Source of the DNA: Entomortierella parvispora
Lineage: Eukaryota > Mortierellomycota > Mortierellomycetes > Mortierellales > Mortierellaceae
Length of the DNA stretch: 64,000 nucleotides
Direction of reading: 5' to 3'
NCBI GenBank assembly: GCA_963573315.1
Contig: OY752140.1
Location: 2,666,001 to 2,730,000, forward strand
This document shows, one piece after another, positions 34,480-46,804 of this stretch (positions are counted from its first letter, which is position 1; each line of letters opens with the position of its first letter). The notes below the pieces were generated by a model. That model saw only the letters and a list, made by a program, of their open reading frames with translations, had not been told where the DNA came from and did not search any database. Position numbers and translations under genes: made by a program.

Positions 34480-35847
34480 TTAAGGAAAACGATGGCCTTC
34501 CATTAGCAAAGGCGCGAGAGCTTTTCCAGCAAGCTCAAAGAACTGACCTACATCTCTTGCACCTCCCTGGCCGTTCTTTTTCATGAAGGCCAAGGTCATC
34601 AAGGAGTATTCGTCCCCTCGATCGCCAGCCTTCTTATACCATTCTTGTGCCTTTGTATAATCTTCGGGAACACCGTGGCCGTGCTTATACATATTTCCAA
34701 GGTTCCTCTGAGCAAGGACATGACCTTGGTTGGCAGCTTTTAGAAACCACTGGAAGGCTTTAGAAAGGTTGGATGCTGTGGAAAGATCTCCGTCTTGACG
34801 TTCGTCGCCATCACTGGATACCTCTCCCTTGTCGTACTTCTCTCCCAATAGGTACTGTGCCTGTGCCACTCCAGCCTCGGCATCTTTTCGGAGAGAGTCC
34901 AAATTTTCGTAAGAATAGTTTTGGGAATCGCCAGCGGCGCTAGAACTGCTATTGCCCCTGTCGCCTGCAACAATGTGCGCCAATTCCACCTCGGTAGAGG
35001 ATGAACACATACTGGCTGACGAAGGAAACTCATTGTCTTCGATGGGAGAACAATGAGCTGTGTCTCGGACGCGCGACTCTTTATCCCAGTATGCACTCCA
35101 GTGCGACGATGCTGCTGCTCCGTTCGAAGATTTCAACTGAGTGTCATTTGAATACCAGGATTTCCTGAACGGCTCTGGATCTCGCATTTCGCTGGAAGAA
35201 AGGGGCAAAAGTGCTGGGCGTGTCTCGAGTGCGGCCATCGTTTGAAAATGCGGTATCATTGACGCAAAGTCGGTTTTGAAAACGAGGCCATCATTCTCTA
35301 GCCGCTTTGCTCCTAGTGGCTCATGATCGACGAGGTACTTGATAGTCCCAAACGTGGACTGCTCTATGTGAGAAAAGAGAGGAGCACTTTTAGAACCCCG
35401 GTATTCCCCCCGACTGATCCTCAACAAAGATTGCTTTCTGTCCGTCTCCTTGTCTCTTTCACAAAAATACCTCTTTCGTCCTGAGTAGATACTATGACAT
35501 CTAGGGTGTCGTTTGGAAAGTATTCGATACAAACAGGGTTCATCCTGGAAGACAAGGAAGACACTCGTTGGGATTAGAGAAGAGTGTTAAAAAAAAGGGG
35601 GGGGGAGGGGTGGATAGACCATTCCTCCTCTTATCCCACGCTTCATTTTTTGCCGTCCGTACCTGAGATATTTAGAATCTCGCTTGGGGGGGACTGCCGT
35701 ATCACCGTTCTTGATGCACAACAACCTTGGAAAGTAAAGTTGAATGTCTTCCCAAATGACAACCTTGGAGTCTTGAATTTGGTGAACAGGGATTTTCACA
35801 ACATCCGTTGCGCCTGACAAACGAAATGATTGGACCTCTTCCGGCAT
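34480..35847 (-). CDS. SEL1-repeat protein with distinct N-terminal domain
   Basis: Exons (minus strand) 35847-35663, 35544-35471 and 35363-34480 give 380 residues. Residues 1-90 form a compact domain of unknown type (VVKIPVHQIQDSKVVIWEDI, then GDTAVPPKR and CIEYFPNDTLDVIVS). It is followed by a Ser-rich linker and about three C-terminal SEL1 repeats (AQAQYLLGEKYDKGE, AQRNLGNMYKHGHGVPEDY). SEL1 repeats are TPR-like helical pairs used for protein-protein contacts. The N-terminal half differs from the three downstream SEL1 genes, so this is a different family that ended up in the same cluster. Intron choice rests on phase: with these junctions each domain block stays in one frame. The role is unknown, perhaps a signalling adaptor. 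Confidence 0.75.
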
Positions 35848-36476
35848 CGTGACACTTTTTTTTGAAAGGTAATGGGGAGAGGTGTCAGTTGGTTGGAGGG
35901 GCGATGGTAAGGAAGGAACAGAGCGGCGTGATGGAAAAGAAGGATCTGGCACAATACAGGTAGAATGGGAAAGAGAGAGATTCATGCAGAGTGACTTCCC
36001 TCGTTCAAGGCAAAGTCGTGCTTGCCTTTGTACCCTTGCTGCTGCTGTTGTCACTGGCTGTGCAAGGGATGATCTTCTTCCCTAAGTTCCCTTCCTTTTG
36101 GCCATGACGGAAATATGGCACACGTGCAGACGCAGTCTCAAAGGACAAAGGAGTGTTTCTTCGGTTGATAGCTGTAGACTTTAGGGAGAGAGGGGGAGAG
36201 GTGCGTCAGTTTCTGGTTGGAAAACAGAAAACATGTCTGCACCACCGAGGAGCGGAGACTCCCAGTCAAGTGTGTCTGGCTATCTTCGCCCTCGAACACT
36301 CATGCATGCAGGTGCTAGTGCCCTGTCGATTGTTCCCCTGAACTTGTTTTTGGTGGAACCACTGACGCAAAGATCTCTTTTTTTTTTTTTGGAATGGCAA
36401 AGTATCCTCTTTCGACTTTGCATTAGGAAGATGAATTTTCGCACACTCTTTCTCTCCCCTCCACCCTTTCATCAGA
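35848..36476. other. Divergent spacer between two SEL1 genes
   Basis: 629 bases with no gene. CACGTG at 36121-36126 is a possible basic-helix-loop-helix/bZIP site. A short T-run lies at about 36379-36391. Confidence 0.45.
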
Positions 36477-38842
36477 ATGAGCAAACCCCGCAAACCCCTT
36501 TCAAAGAGAATGCGCAGGCTTATCGCAGCCACATCCTTCCATGCCGACGACACAGTCGTTCAGCGTAAAATGAAAGAAACTATGAGACAGTGTATTATGT
36601 CCATTCCAGATATAATCGAGAATATGAGAGGCAATATCAACGGGGTCGATCTGCGATCTTCCAAGGACGATCAAACTTTCGTTGACAGGATGTACGAATA
36701 TGGACTCAATGGACTATTCAAGTAAGAACAAAATCTTGCACAGCAATCGTGTCCTCATATCTCATATACACGCGTTTAACAACAGGTCGCCTCTTGTCCT
36801 GAATGTGATTCACTAGCCAGGACAATTCAGCTGAAGAAAGTGTAATCTCCCAAAACGAGGCTGGCTTAATGTATGAGAGAGGCGAGGCCGTCCCACAAAG
36901 CTACACCGAGGCCATGAAGTGGTATTTAAAGGCTGCCCACCGAGGACACGCTTCTGCTCAGAACAGCCTTGGTGTCTTGTATCGTGATGGCAGGGGTGTT
37001 ACAATGAGTTACTCCACTGCCAAAGAGTGGTTTGTCAAGGCTGCCTACCAAGGGCATGCCGCAGCCCAATGCAACCTGGGGATGCTCTATCGCCTAGAAG
37101 ACGAATATTCCAAGGCTATGGAATGGTTTACGCAAGCTGCCAACCAACAATACCCTGAAGCGCAATTCAATGTTGGCGCGATGTATTATGAGGGTCGTGG
37201 TGTTCCGCAAGACTTTTCTAAAGCAATGAAATGGTATTTGAGGGCAGCCAACCAGGGACACGCGGTCTCTCAATTCAGTATGGGCGCGATGTATGATCAA
37301 GGCGAGGGTGTTTCACAGCGGGAGCATTTTGCGGCTTCAGAATGGTATTCCAGTGCAGCCAATCAAGGATACGCCCCTGCTCAGTTTAACCTGGGGATCC
37401 TATACCAACATGGCAGAGGTGTTCAAAAAGACATTCTCGCATCTGTAGAGTTGTATGAGAAGGCAGCGAACCAAGGACTCGCCGAGGCCCAGTATCAGTT
37501 GGGACAGATGTACCATGTCGGCCATGTTGTCTCTCAAGATATCTCTAAAGCCATGACATTATATTCGAAGTCTGCCCATCAAGGGAATCCTGATGCTCAG
37601 TGCAACCTAGGAGCGATGTATGATGATGGCGAGGGTGTCGCTCAGGACTATCAAAAAGCCATAGAGTGGTACTCAAAGTCTGCCATCCAAGGACACGCCA
37701 TTGCCCAGTGCAACCTTGGAATAATGTACCAATATGGTAGAGCCACTCTGCAGGATATCTCCATGGCTACAGAGTGGTACGAAAAGGCTGCTGGTCAAGG
37801 GTTGGCTCATGCCCAATTCAGTCTAGGTGATATATACCATCACAGCAAGGACGCCACGATGGACTTCTCCAAAGTAGAGTGTTACCTCAAAGCCGCCGAT
37901 CAGGGGCATGCTGCCGCCCAAAAATGTGCTGGGGACATATACTTCTATGGGGATGGGGTGCCCCAAGATGTATTTGCAGCTGCTGAGTGGTATTTCAAAT
38001 CAGCGTATCAAGGATATGCACCTGCACAGAAAATCATGGGCGACCTGTGTCTACATGGCAGAGAATATCAGGTGGATATCAGGGAATCCATGGCGTGGTA
38101 TTTGAAGGCAGCAGACCAAGGAGACGCCGATGCCCAGTGCAAAATTGGTTTGATATATCACGATGGTAAAGGTGTTCCCGAGGATCATCAAATGGCCATG
38201 ACGTGGTTTTTGAAATCCGCCGATCAAGGACACGCCATTGCCCAATGGAACTTGGGCTTGATGTACGAACATGGTCAAGGTGTTTCTGAGGACCATGAGT
38301 TGGCGATAGAGTGGTTTATGAAGGGTGCTGATCAAGGAGACGCCGCTGCTCAGCTTAAAGTCGGTGCTATGTACCATGATGGCAAGGGTGTTCCCAAGGA
38401 TTACGGAAAGGCTATGGAGTGGTTCATCAAGGCTGCAGAACAGGGAGAAGCTGAAGCTCACTACTGCATAGGTGTAATGCATCACAGTGGCGAGGGCGTT
38501 CCTCAGGACTATCAAATCGCAATGGCGTGCTATTTGAATCTCGCGTATGACGGGCACGCCGCCGCCCAATGTCGGTTGGGTGGGATGTACCATGATGGCG
38601 AGGGTGTGCAGCAGGACTTCAGTTTGGCCATGGAGTGGCATTTAAAGGCAGCCGAGCAAGGAAACGCCGATTCCCAGTACAGCACTGGTGCGATGTACCT
38701 ACACAGCGAGGGAGTACCTCAAGACTACGAAAAGGCCATGATATGGTTTATGGGGGCTGCCGACAAGGGACACATCGCTGCCCGGACCGACTTGGTTGCA
38801 CTATCAAACACACTTGGGTGGCTGCCGATGGGCGATACGTAG
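36477..38842 (+). CDS. SEL1-repeat array protein A
   Basis: Exons 36477-36721 and 36817-38842 give 756 residues. Exon 1 encodes a basic N-terminus (MSKPRKPLSKRMRRL) and a short helical segment. From residue ~95 to the end the protein is a continuous series of about 18 SEL1 repeats of 36 residues (consensus AxxxYxxAAxQGHAxAQxNLGxMYxxGxGVxQD). The third repeat (AQCNLGMLYRLEDEYSKAME) lacks the GxGV loop and is four residues short, a feature shared with arrays B and C. No membrane or catalytic domain is seen. Such proteins are usually adaptors or scaffolds; function here is unknown. The intron is phase 2 just ahead of the repeats, as in the two paralogues. Confidence 0.88.
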
Positions 38843-39649
38843 TTGCGCTGAGACGACGATTGATATAGGCAGAGAAAGTTAGCTGGACTCTGAAGTAGAT
38901 AACATTATCCAGGCAGGCTCTATCATAAAACATCAAGTCAAGGCAACGAGGACGGTGGTGAATTTCGCAAAACAGCTCGACCAGTCCGGTCGATTGGGAG
39001 CAACCTTCTCTCTTACAAAATCCATCAGGCTTCCTCAGATACAGTGGCTGTTGAATAAGTTTGCACGTTTCTCTGTCTTCATTCTCCCTTTACCGTACGT
39101 ACTCGCACTGAAAACGAAAAACACCAGAATAAAAGCATTCGTTCGTTTTGTCGCGTCTCTGTCTTCCCTTCTGTCTCTCCTTTCTCCAGATAACCTCCAA
39201 CGCCCTTAGCTCGATCATTCGGACCTGCTCCTACTCTTTGTCTCCAGCCCAGATCCATGCTGAAAAAAGATATCCACCTCACTTTCAGATATCGTAAAGA
39301 ACCGCCTGAAGACCCTTGCCACCCTTACCTTCGTGTCAAGTTATATTCTCGAAGATTCTCAAGAGAGGGTCTTTTCTATTCATAATAAAGAGTAAGAGTC
39401 TCGCCTTCACCAAACAAGCAAAATGTGGTTGTAATATTTCAGGCATTCATCAGAGTCTCAACTCTTGTTTTATTCAGCGGAGGATTGTCGACCAACACTC
39501 TGATCTCTTGTATGTGTCTATTTCGCTCATGTGAACGGAAATGAAATCCTGATAGTGAAGATATGGAACGCAGCGTAAAAATCAGAGCTTCGGAGACCAC
39601 AAGCGAAAAAACATAGACAGACGTCTCCATCTACATTGTTGGTGTGCTT
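38843..39649. other. Spacer between array A and the orphan gene
   Basis: 807 bases between convergent genes. The composition is gene-like in places (39185-39390), but every frame is broken and no family is recognised. It may include the 3' UTRs of both genes. Confidence 0.4.
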
Positions 39650-41716
39650 TTATTGTCCCCGTTGACATGGCCGCTGTTTGGAAGGGCTGCGAGGTGACTG
39701 GGCAGGCACTTTCGGGGGTGTAAACGAAGTGTGGGTAAGCAGTTTTCGTGCTGCTTTTGTCAATTTAATGACTTCCGTGTCCGTTAGTTTTCCCATCTCC
39801 AACCGCTCCGTGATTTGCTCTTTCACCCCCAAGGAAAACCTAAGGCACATCTGCCAACATTCCTTCAGATTCTGAACATTGGTCCCAGACGACATGATTT
39901 TAAACGAGCCCAGGCAATAGGTCCGATACATTCCATGATAATCCATGGCAATTAGCTCCGTTGTATCTTTAAACGTCCTTGATCCAAAAACCTTCAAGCT
40001 TGGCTTTACTCGGTCTTTGTTTTTGATCATCTCCAGAATGGTGAAGTTAAAAAGATCGCGAAGCATCCTCTTTAGCTTTATCTTGTCGTCTTGATCCTTG
40101 GACGGCACTGGGCGGTGTAATTTGCTGCTTTCAGACAATAAAATCTGGTGACCTCCCGACTCGGAGACCCCATCAGCAAACCTTCCTCGTCCACAGGCGT
40201 CAACGTCGTTGGCTTTGCGATAGGACACTGCAGGGACATATATCTCGCCCCATGCATATGGGATGTTATGAACATATAGAGCACCTCGAAGCAGCTCAAC
40301 GACATAGTCCCGAAAGTACTGACGCTCGTTTATGTCTGACCCTATGGTTCCTGCATGCATGAAAGCGGTACGGCTAGAAAGTAGAGAAAATAAGTAAATA
40401 GCACTTCAAGAGGAAAATTTGCATGCTAAGATAACACACGTACGTACAAAGGTTGGAACGAATTGAAGAGATAACGGTTCAGAGCCGGAACAGGATTGGG
40501 AGCCTTCATGAGATCATCTATTCTATAGGATAGCTCCTCCAGACTAATACCGTCTTGAAACAGATTATCCAACATATCTTGATGATCTTGAGGCAGATCA
40601 GGCAGGGCTGGTAGTGCATCTAGGGCCGTGAAGAATGATGTGTCGTCCATGAAGTCCTGAAGCTCGCCATTATGACAAAAATCTGCGATGTTGTCTTTGC
40701 AAAGATTCACCGAAGGAAACGCCGTTTCAATGGAAGATTTTGCTCGGTCAAAGGCGGATGTCACGTTCACAGCTCTTGTTCGCCACATAGGAGACATACC
40801 AATCATCTCCCAAAACATTGAACCTAACGGAGTCATTTTAAATTGCTGCAGATATTAATATACAACGAATCTCCAGCTTTTAAGTTTCAATTTGCTAACA
40901 TACCTTCAAGGACAATGCCGCTTTCGAGATCAGGCATACAGGGCGGTGGGGTACTGCAGCGGTAGAAGGCAGAAGTAGTGACATCTGAGGAAGTGTGTCT
41001 CACATCTACAAAACAGGGTAAATTATAAAAATGTCAGAGTTTGAACAAGAATCAAAACCAACCATGTAATATTAGCTTCGGCGATGATAGCAAACACACC
41101 TGCAGTCTCAGGCCAGTTTGCGTCCTCTGGTGTCATTAGAGGTTCCTCCACAGCGTTGACATCAGCGCGCTGACGCTTCCGAACAACTATAAAAGAACAT
41201 TGCGACGCGATAAGGCGTGGGGTCCACAATATCAAACAGTCCGCACCAAGTATCACACTTACTGTCTTGGTTTAACTCTATACCGGCCTCGGGACGAGAG
41301 GGATGACGGAGAAATACCCTCTTTCGAGTTGCCAACCCTGCTGATTTGAATGCCAGTGGACTATACGTCGATGACGAGAATCCGACTTGCATTTTAGTGA
41401 GATGCACTGTTTGCGTCTCAGAATGCCGCCGTATCGTAATAAGACTCAAGGCCTTATCTTTAAGTAGACGGCCAGCCTCAGTCCTCAGAAACGCTATCCA
41501 CCGTCCGGCAAAAGCGCTGGGTGGTACGCGAATGTTACTCAGGACCTTGAGACCACTCATAAAAGGCTCCAGAGTTTCAACCCGTCGTGCTGTGACAAAG
41601 TCCATGGGGTGCCAATTCATAGGATGAACTTCCTTAAAGTAGTCGTCGATATCAAGCCCATTCAAAACGTCGCGGTCGTAGGCGCCGCCAAAAGTAGGTT
41701 CCTCCGAAAATGACAT
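39650..41716 (-). CDS. Orphan multi-exon protein, unknown function
   Basis: Proposed exons (minus strand) 41716-41263, 41186-41100, 40998-40904, 40845-40448 and 40373-39650 give 585 residues. I do not recognise a family. Exon 1 opens MSFSEEPTFGGAYDRDVL and contains TLEPFMSGLKVLSNIRVPPSAFAGRW. The middle has DALPALPDLPQDHQDML. The last exon has VFGSRTFKDTTELIAMDYHG, followed by YCLGSFKIM, a strand-rich pattern that could be a degenerate nuclease-like fold, and ends in a basic Ser/Pro tail. No signal peptide is seen. The boundary 41100/40998 is weakest: its acceptor (TGTGAG) is poor but is the only one keeping phase. The gene lies alone on the minus strand inside the SEL1 cluster and next to a minisatellite, which suggests a lineage-specific accessory gene. 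Confidence 0.6.
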
Positions 41717-41810
41717 TTCTAAGGCATGATAAAGTAATCTAAGAAGATTAGTAGCCAAAAAAAGGCTGCGAATTCGGAGGGAAAGTACTGTACAAAGGAC
41801 ACAACAAAAG

Positions 41811-42598
41811 GACATCCCACCGATTCCAAACTGGATATCTGCATGGGGTACTCTACCTTGGGTCGCCTGCACATTTGCAACAGCAACCCTATGATTGAAC
41901 GGCTACACAATCACATATGAATGTGCACAAAGGTCTAGGACCTTTCTCCAATCATAATTGACATAAAGAATCAATAAACGGTGCGGACACAACAAAAGGA
42001 TATCCCACCGATACCAAACTGGATATCTGCATGGGGTACTCTACCTTGGGTCGCCTGCACATTTGCAACAGCGGCCGTATGATTGAACGGCTACACGATC
42101 ACATATGAACGTGCACGAAGGTCTAGGACCTTTCTCCAATCATAATTGACATAAAGAATCAACAAACGGTGCAAGCAGATGATTGGGAATAGCAGGGAAA
42201 ATGAAAAAGGACATCCCACCGATAACAAACTGGATATCTGCATGGGGTACTCTACCTTGGGTCGCCTGCACATTTGCAACAGCAACCCTATGATTGAACG
42301 GCTACACGATCACATATGAATGTGCACGAAGGTCTAGGACCTTTCTCCAATCATAATTGACATAAAGAATCAACAAACGGTGCAAGCAGATGATTGGGAA
42401 TAGCAGGGAAAATGAAAAAGGACATCCCACCGATAACAAACTGGATATCTGCATGGGGTACTCTACCTTGGGTCGCCTGCACATTTGCAACAGCAACCCT
42501 ATGATTGAACGGCTACACAGTCACATATGAATGCGCACGAAGGTCTAGGACCTTTCTCCAATCATAATTGACATAAAGAATCAACAAACGGTGCAGGC
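41811..42598. repeat. Four-copy minisatellite, ~190-211 bp unit
   Basis: Units begin with GACATCCCACCGAT (GATATCCC in copy 2) at 41811, 42000, 42210 and 42421, giving periods of 189, 210 and 211. Each contains TGGATATCTGCATGGGGTAC, GGTCGCCTGCACATTTGC and TAGGACCTTTCTCCAATC, nearly identical across copies. Copies 1 and 2 are joined by ACACAACAAAAGG. Copies 2-3 and 3-4 are joined by a different ~40-base linker (GCAAGCAGATGATTGGGAAT...). The array starts about 95 bases upstream of the orphan gene start and ends ~590 bases before array B. Confidence 0.93.
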
Positions 42599-43190
42599 AG
42601 AGGGGTAGGAAAATGAATTAGGGTGCGTTAATACTTTTTGATTACCTTGGGTGCGAATGGTGTCTGGACAGAAGGGTGTGCGTGTTTGAACTGTGGAGGG
42701 AATGGTGTTGTACATCGTTCAGACCCCTTAACTGTAGTGACGTGATGTATGCACGTGACATGATTTTGAGCTTAAGAGGGAATCTCAGTCTCGGACGGAA
42801 TGTCTATGCAAGCCATGGGTGATGATGTTGGAGAGACTCCTCCTACAGAAGGGGGGCTCACAGCAACACAGTCAACCATTTGATCGAGGAAACATATTGT
42901 GCACTCTCTGCTGATTGACAGAGTACAAAAACCACTTGCAAAATTGCTTTGGTTCTTTAGGTGGTGCTCAACAACCGGGCTGGCCGTTTGACAACCTCTT
43001 CCCCTGAAATCTTTCGTGGAACATTGGAACCACAAGACGGATCGGTGTGAAACTTTGTTTTTTGTCATTGCCATGGGTGCTCGGTTTTCGCTTCTGTCAT
43101 TTCTTTCAATCTCTTTTACTCTTTCCACCCTCATTCTTCTTTTCAAAGGATATATACACCTCTGCTGACTCCCTTCCCCCCACTAACAAG
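42599..43190. other. Upstream region of SEL1 array B
   Basis: No gene seen. Contains TGACGTGA near 42738 and the array B leader, C/T-rich from about 43090. Confidence 0.45.
43151..43156 (+). promoter_or_regulatory. TATA-like box before SEL1 array B
   Basis: TATATA (in GGATATATACACC) 35 bases upstream of the array B start codon. The close spacing implies a very short leader if it is used. Confidence 0.35.
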
Positions 43191-45560
43191 ATGGTTATGT
43201 TGTTCCCCACTGTCACCGGTCCAACTCTTGTTGAAAATGTCGACTTCGAAGGAGTTTACAGTCATGATCTCATCATGGAAGAACTCAGGTAAGCAACGAA
43301 GCTCGAAAGTAGCCACGTCTTCGTTCCTACACAACGTTAAACATGCTGCTTCTTACCACGAATTGGACTTTCTAGATTGGGCATTATAGATGAAAGAAAC
43401 TCATCTACCCAGAACAAAGCCGGCCAAATGTATGAGGATGGTGAAGGTGTTCCTCAAAACTACACCCAAGCCATAACGTGGTATATGAAGGCAGCCCGTC
43501 AAGGAAACGCCTCTGCTCAGAACAGCACCGGGAGTTTTTACCGTGACGGTAAGGGTGTCACTCAAAACTATTCCACCGCCAGAGAGTGGTTTATCAGGGC
43601 GGCCGACCAAGGGCATGCTGTTGCCCAGTGCAACCTAGGGATGCTTTACCGCCTAGATGACGATTACGCGAAGGCAATGGAGTGGTTTAAAAGGGCCGCC
43701 CACCAACAACACGCCGAAGCGCAGTTCAATATTGGAGTGATATATTACGAGGGTCGCGGTGTCCCCAAGAACTTGTCCAAAGCAAAGGAATGGTATTTGA
43801 GGGCAGCCAACCAAGGACACGCAATTGCTCAGTTTTGTATAGGCGCGATATACGATCATGGTGAAGGTGTTTCTCAGGACTACTATAACGCTTTCGATTG
43901 GTATTCGAGTGCGGCTGAGCAAGGATACGACCTTGCTCAATATAACCTGGGATTTCTGAACGAACATGGCAGAGGTAGGCCGCACGACATTTCCCTCGCT
44001 ATAGAATGGTACACAAAAGCCGCGGACCAAGGACTTGTTGAAGCTCAGTACCACCTGGGATTCTTGTATCAAACTGGCAGTCTTGTTTTGAAGGATACCT
44101 CCAAGGCCGTATCATGGTATTTGAAGGCCGCCAACCAAGGACATATTGATTCTCAATTAAACCTGGCTGCGATCTATGATGACGAAGAGCACATCGCGCG
44201 AGACTGCCAAACCGCCATGGAGTCGCATTTGAAGGAAGCCGGCCAAGGACATACCACCTCCCAGAGCAATATGAGGACAGGCAATCTAGATTTAGGGGCT
44301 AGCAAGGAAGCGAAGGACTGGAATTTAAAGACAGTAGAGAAAGTGCACGTTGTGACCGAAAGCACCAAAAGCTTGATGTACAGCAAAGACGAGAGCGCTT
44401 CCCAAGACCGTCAGAGACAGAGAGACACAGAGTGTAGTTTGAAGGCGATCGACCAAGGGAATTCAATCGCCCAGCAGAACGTAGACACAGTTAACCTTGA
44501 CAGCAGGGGCGACTTTCTGGATAGTCTGGATTCCATAGAGTGGTACATGAATTCTGCCGGCCTAGGACTCGCTGACTCCCAGTACGTCATTGGGGTGATG
44601 TACCACGACGGCACCAATGTTTCCCAAAACTTCCAAGAAGCCATGGACTGGTTTTTGGAAGCCGCCAATCAAGGTCACGCTTGCGCCCAGTACAGCATCG
44701 GCAAGATGTACCGAGATGGTAAAGGGGTCTCCCAGGACAACCAGGTGTCTTTGGACTGGTTTTTGAAAGCTGCTGGTCAAGAACATGTCGGTGCCCAGTA
44801 CACTCTGGGCGTGATGTATCAGCGCGGCCAAGGAGCTTTCCAGAATGACTACACTGCTCATGTCTGGTTGAGGAGAGCCGCCGACGGAGGACATGCCGAT
44901 GCTCAGTTCGAGGTCGGAGAACAGTACCGGGGAGGCAAAGGTGTTTTCCGTGACATCCAGAACGCCAGGGAATGGTATTTGAGGGCCGCCCGCCAAGGAC
45001 ATGCTGGCGCCCAGAACCGTATCGGAGAAATGTACCGCGACGGAAAGGGATTTGCCAAGGACAACCAGATATCCTTGGAATGGCTTCTGAAAGCCGCTGA
45101 CCAAGGACTTGCCATTGCTCAGCGCAATATTGGCATGATGTACCATAGTGGGAACGGTGTCCGCCGCGACTACAAGATCGCTATGGAATGGTGTGAGAAG
45201 GCAGCCGATCAAGGAGACGTCGCATCCCAGTACAACATTGGTGTGATGTATCTTGAAGGCTTGGGTGTTCCCCAGGTCTATCAAAGGGCGGTGGAGTGGA
45301 TTTTAAAAGCCGCCAACCAAGGACACGTCGAAGCCCAGTACAGAATCGGTGAGATGTACCATGATGGCAAGAAGGTTCCCCAGGACTACGAGAAAGCTAG
45401 GGATTGGTTGATGAAAGCCGCCATGCAGGGACACGCCGAGGCTCAATACACCATAAGTGTCATGTACCAGTGTGGCCATGGTGTTCCCCAGAACAGCCAG
45501 AAGAGTCGGGAGTGGTACTCAAAGTTTGCCAACCAACAGCGGGCCGATGCGCGGAGATGA
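43191..45560 (+). CDS. SEL1-repeat array protein B
   Basis: Exons 43191-43288 and 43376-45560 give 760 residues. Exon 1 is a short, non-basic leader (MVMLFPTVTGPTLVENVDF). The rest is about 19 SEL1 repeats. Repeats 1-9 match arrays A and C closely, including the short third repeat (AQCNLGMLYRLDDDYAKAME). A central block (about 44200-44520) is degenerate: SEL1 spacing persists, but the Gly/Ala anchors are lost and the charge is high (DRQRQRDTECSLKA). Regular repeats resume to the end. No other domain is seen. The phase-2 intron after ...EELR corresponds to the intron of arrays A and C. It is probably an adaptor; partner and location unknown. Confidence 0.88.
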
Positions 45561-46804
45561 GTTGTGCAATTGTAGATTATCGGGGGTAGAAGTAGCCGAG
45601 TCTAGCCTTGTAAACCCCCTAGCCCTGTACAGTCGAAGTTGGGACCTATTATGTATTTGGTTGATTAAAGGGAAAGAAAGCACAAGTAAGGAGACCTATT
45701 AGCTAGAGAGCTCATCTACATGGCGGATCTGATGGCGAGCTCACCTTGCACAGATCCCAGTCCTTCGTGTCTTCATTTTCATCTAGGATAAATCTAAAAA
45801 GGGACACGATCACCGCGTTCTTTTGTGAAAAAAAAGCGACTGAGGTGTGGGAACTTGGAATTTGATGAGAAAGAATTGGTTTGGGTCAACAAAAAAAAAA
45901 GATGAGTGTAACTGATGGCGGACGCGGACTTGTGATGGAGGGAGTGCAGGTGAGATTGTTTGGTGTTGCAAGATGACTATGTCCCTACACTTGAAATTCA
46001 AAAGGGACAACGGAGTACGCGTACCAGAAACTAGAGAAGCCGGCAGCTGCTGTCATAAAAGTTCAGAGTCCAGAAACACCAAGAACCAGTGAGAAAAAGA
46101 TGGGTGGCAGCTGCAGGTGCGAGATGAGCACAAACGTGCCACAGCATTGGTGATTCAACAAGGGGAGGGATGAATTGGGGTGGACTGGAAAAGGGACAGT
46201 GCTTTGCCTTCAGGGGAGCTCCTTATTCCCTTGTTGACATAACAGTCGACTGTTCCCTTTTTGGCTGCTTTGCCAAGAACAGGGCAGATCGAAGACGAGA
46301 GACACAAAAAAAAACTAAGGTTGTGCTTTACAATGGGGCACAGCCGAGCATACTGAACACAAGGGGATGAGGACGAGAGATGTCCCAGCGAATGATAGTC
46401 GCCGATCAAAGTCGAAAGATGCCGGCCGTGTGCGGATTGCTCTATCTTGAGGGTTGACGCGCCTGATCGCGTCCGCCCTAAGGACACGGCATCCCATGTT
46501 CACTGAAATAGTAGACCAATGTCCCTCCCCCCTAAGTTATGGCTGCTAAACAGGTACAAGCTACTAATCCGCTGTGTTGACATCCTTCATCCTTGACTCT
46601 GCTCCCCTGCAGTAAATTTTCTCTGTGCAACCACAAGTAGCAAGCATCGGGATTTTTATGGCAAAGTAAAACTTTTCTGGTGTAGGAAAGTAGACCAGCT
46701 CGATTTCTACTTTCTTCCCTTCACCTGCTTTCTTCCTCTTTACCTTTTTTTACTCTTATCCACTTCACAGAACATACACACAACTGTTTGACCCACCTTC
46801 AGTC
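45561..46804. other. Spacer between SEL1 arrays B and C
   Basis: 1.24 kb without a supported gene. Several A-runs and short frames on both strands, none with recognisable motifs. The last ~120 bases before array C are T/C-rich. Confidence 0.45.

Noticed and set aside
42091..42496. Repeated 64-codon minus-strand ORFs with identical starts
   Set aside because: They are simply the minisatellite unit read in one frame; no start context, intron or homology supports genes.
41811..42598. CRISPR-like array
   Set aside because: Units of ~200 bp are repeated almost whole, with no short conserved repeat and variable spacer, and the genome is eukaryotic.
43401..45284. Long antisense ORFs opposite the SEL1 genes
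   Set aside because: They mirror the periodic codon pattern of the repeats; the same kind of antisense frame appears in all three arrays and has no independent motifs.
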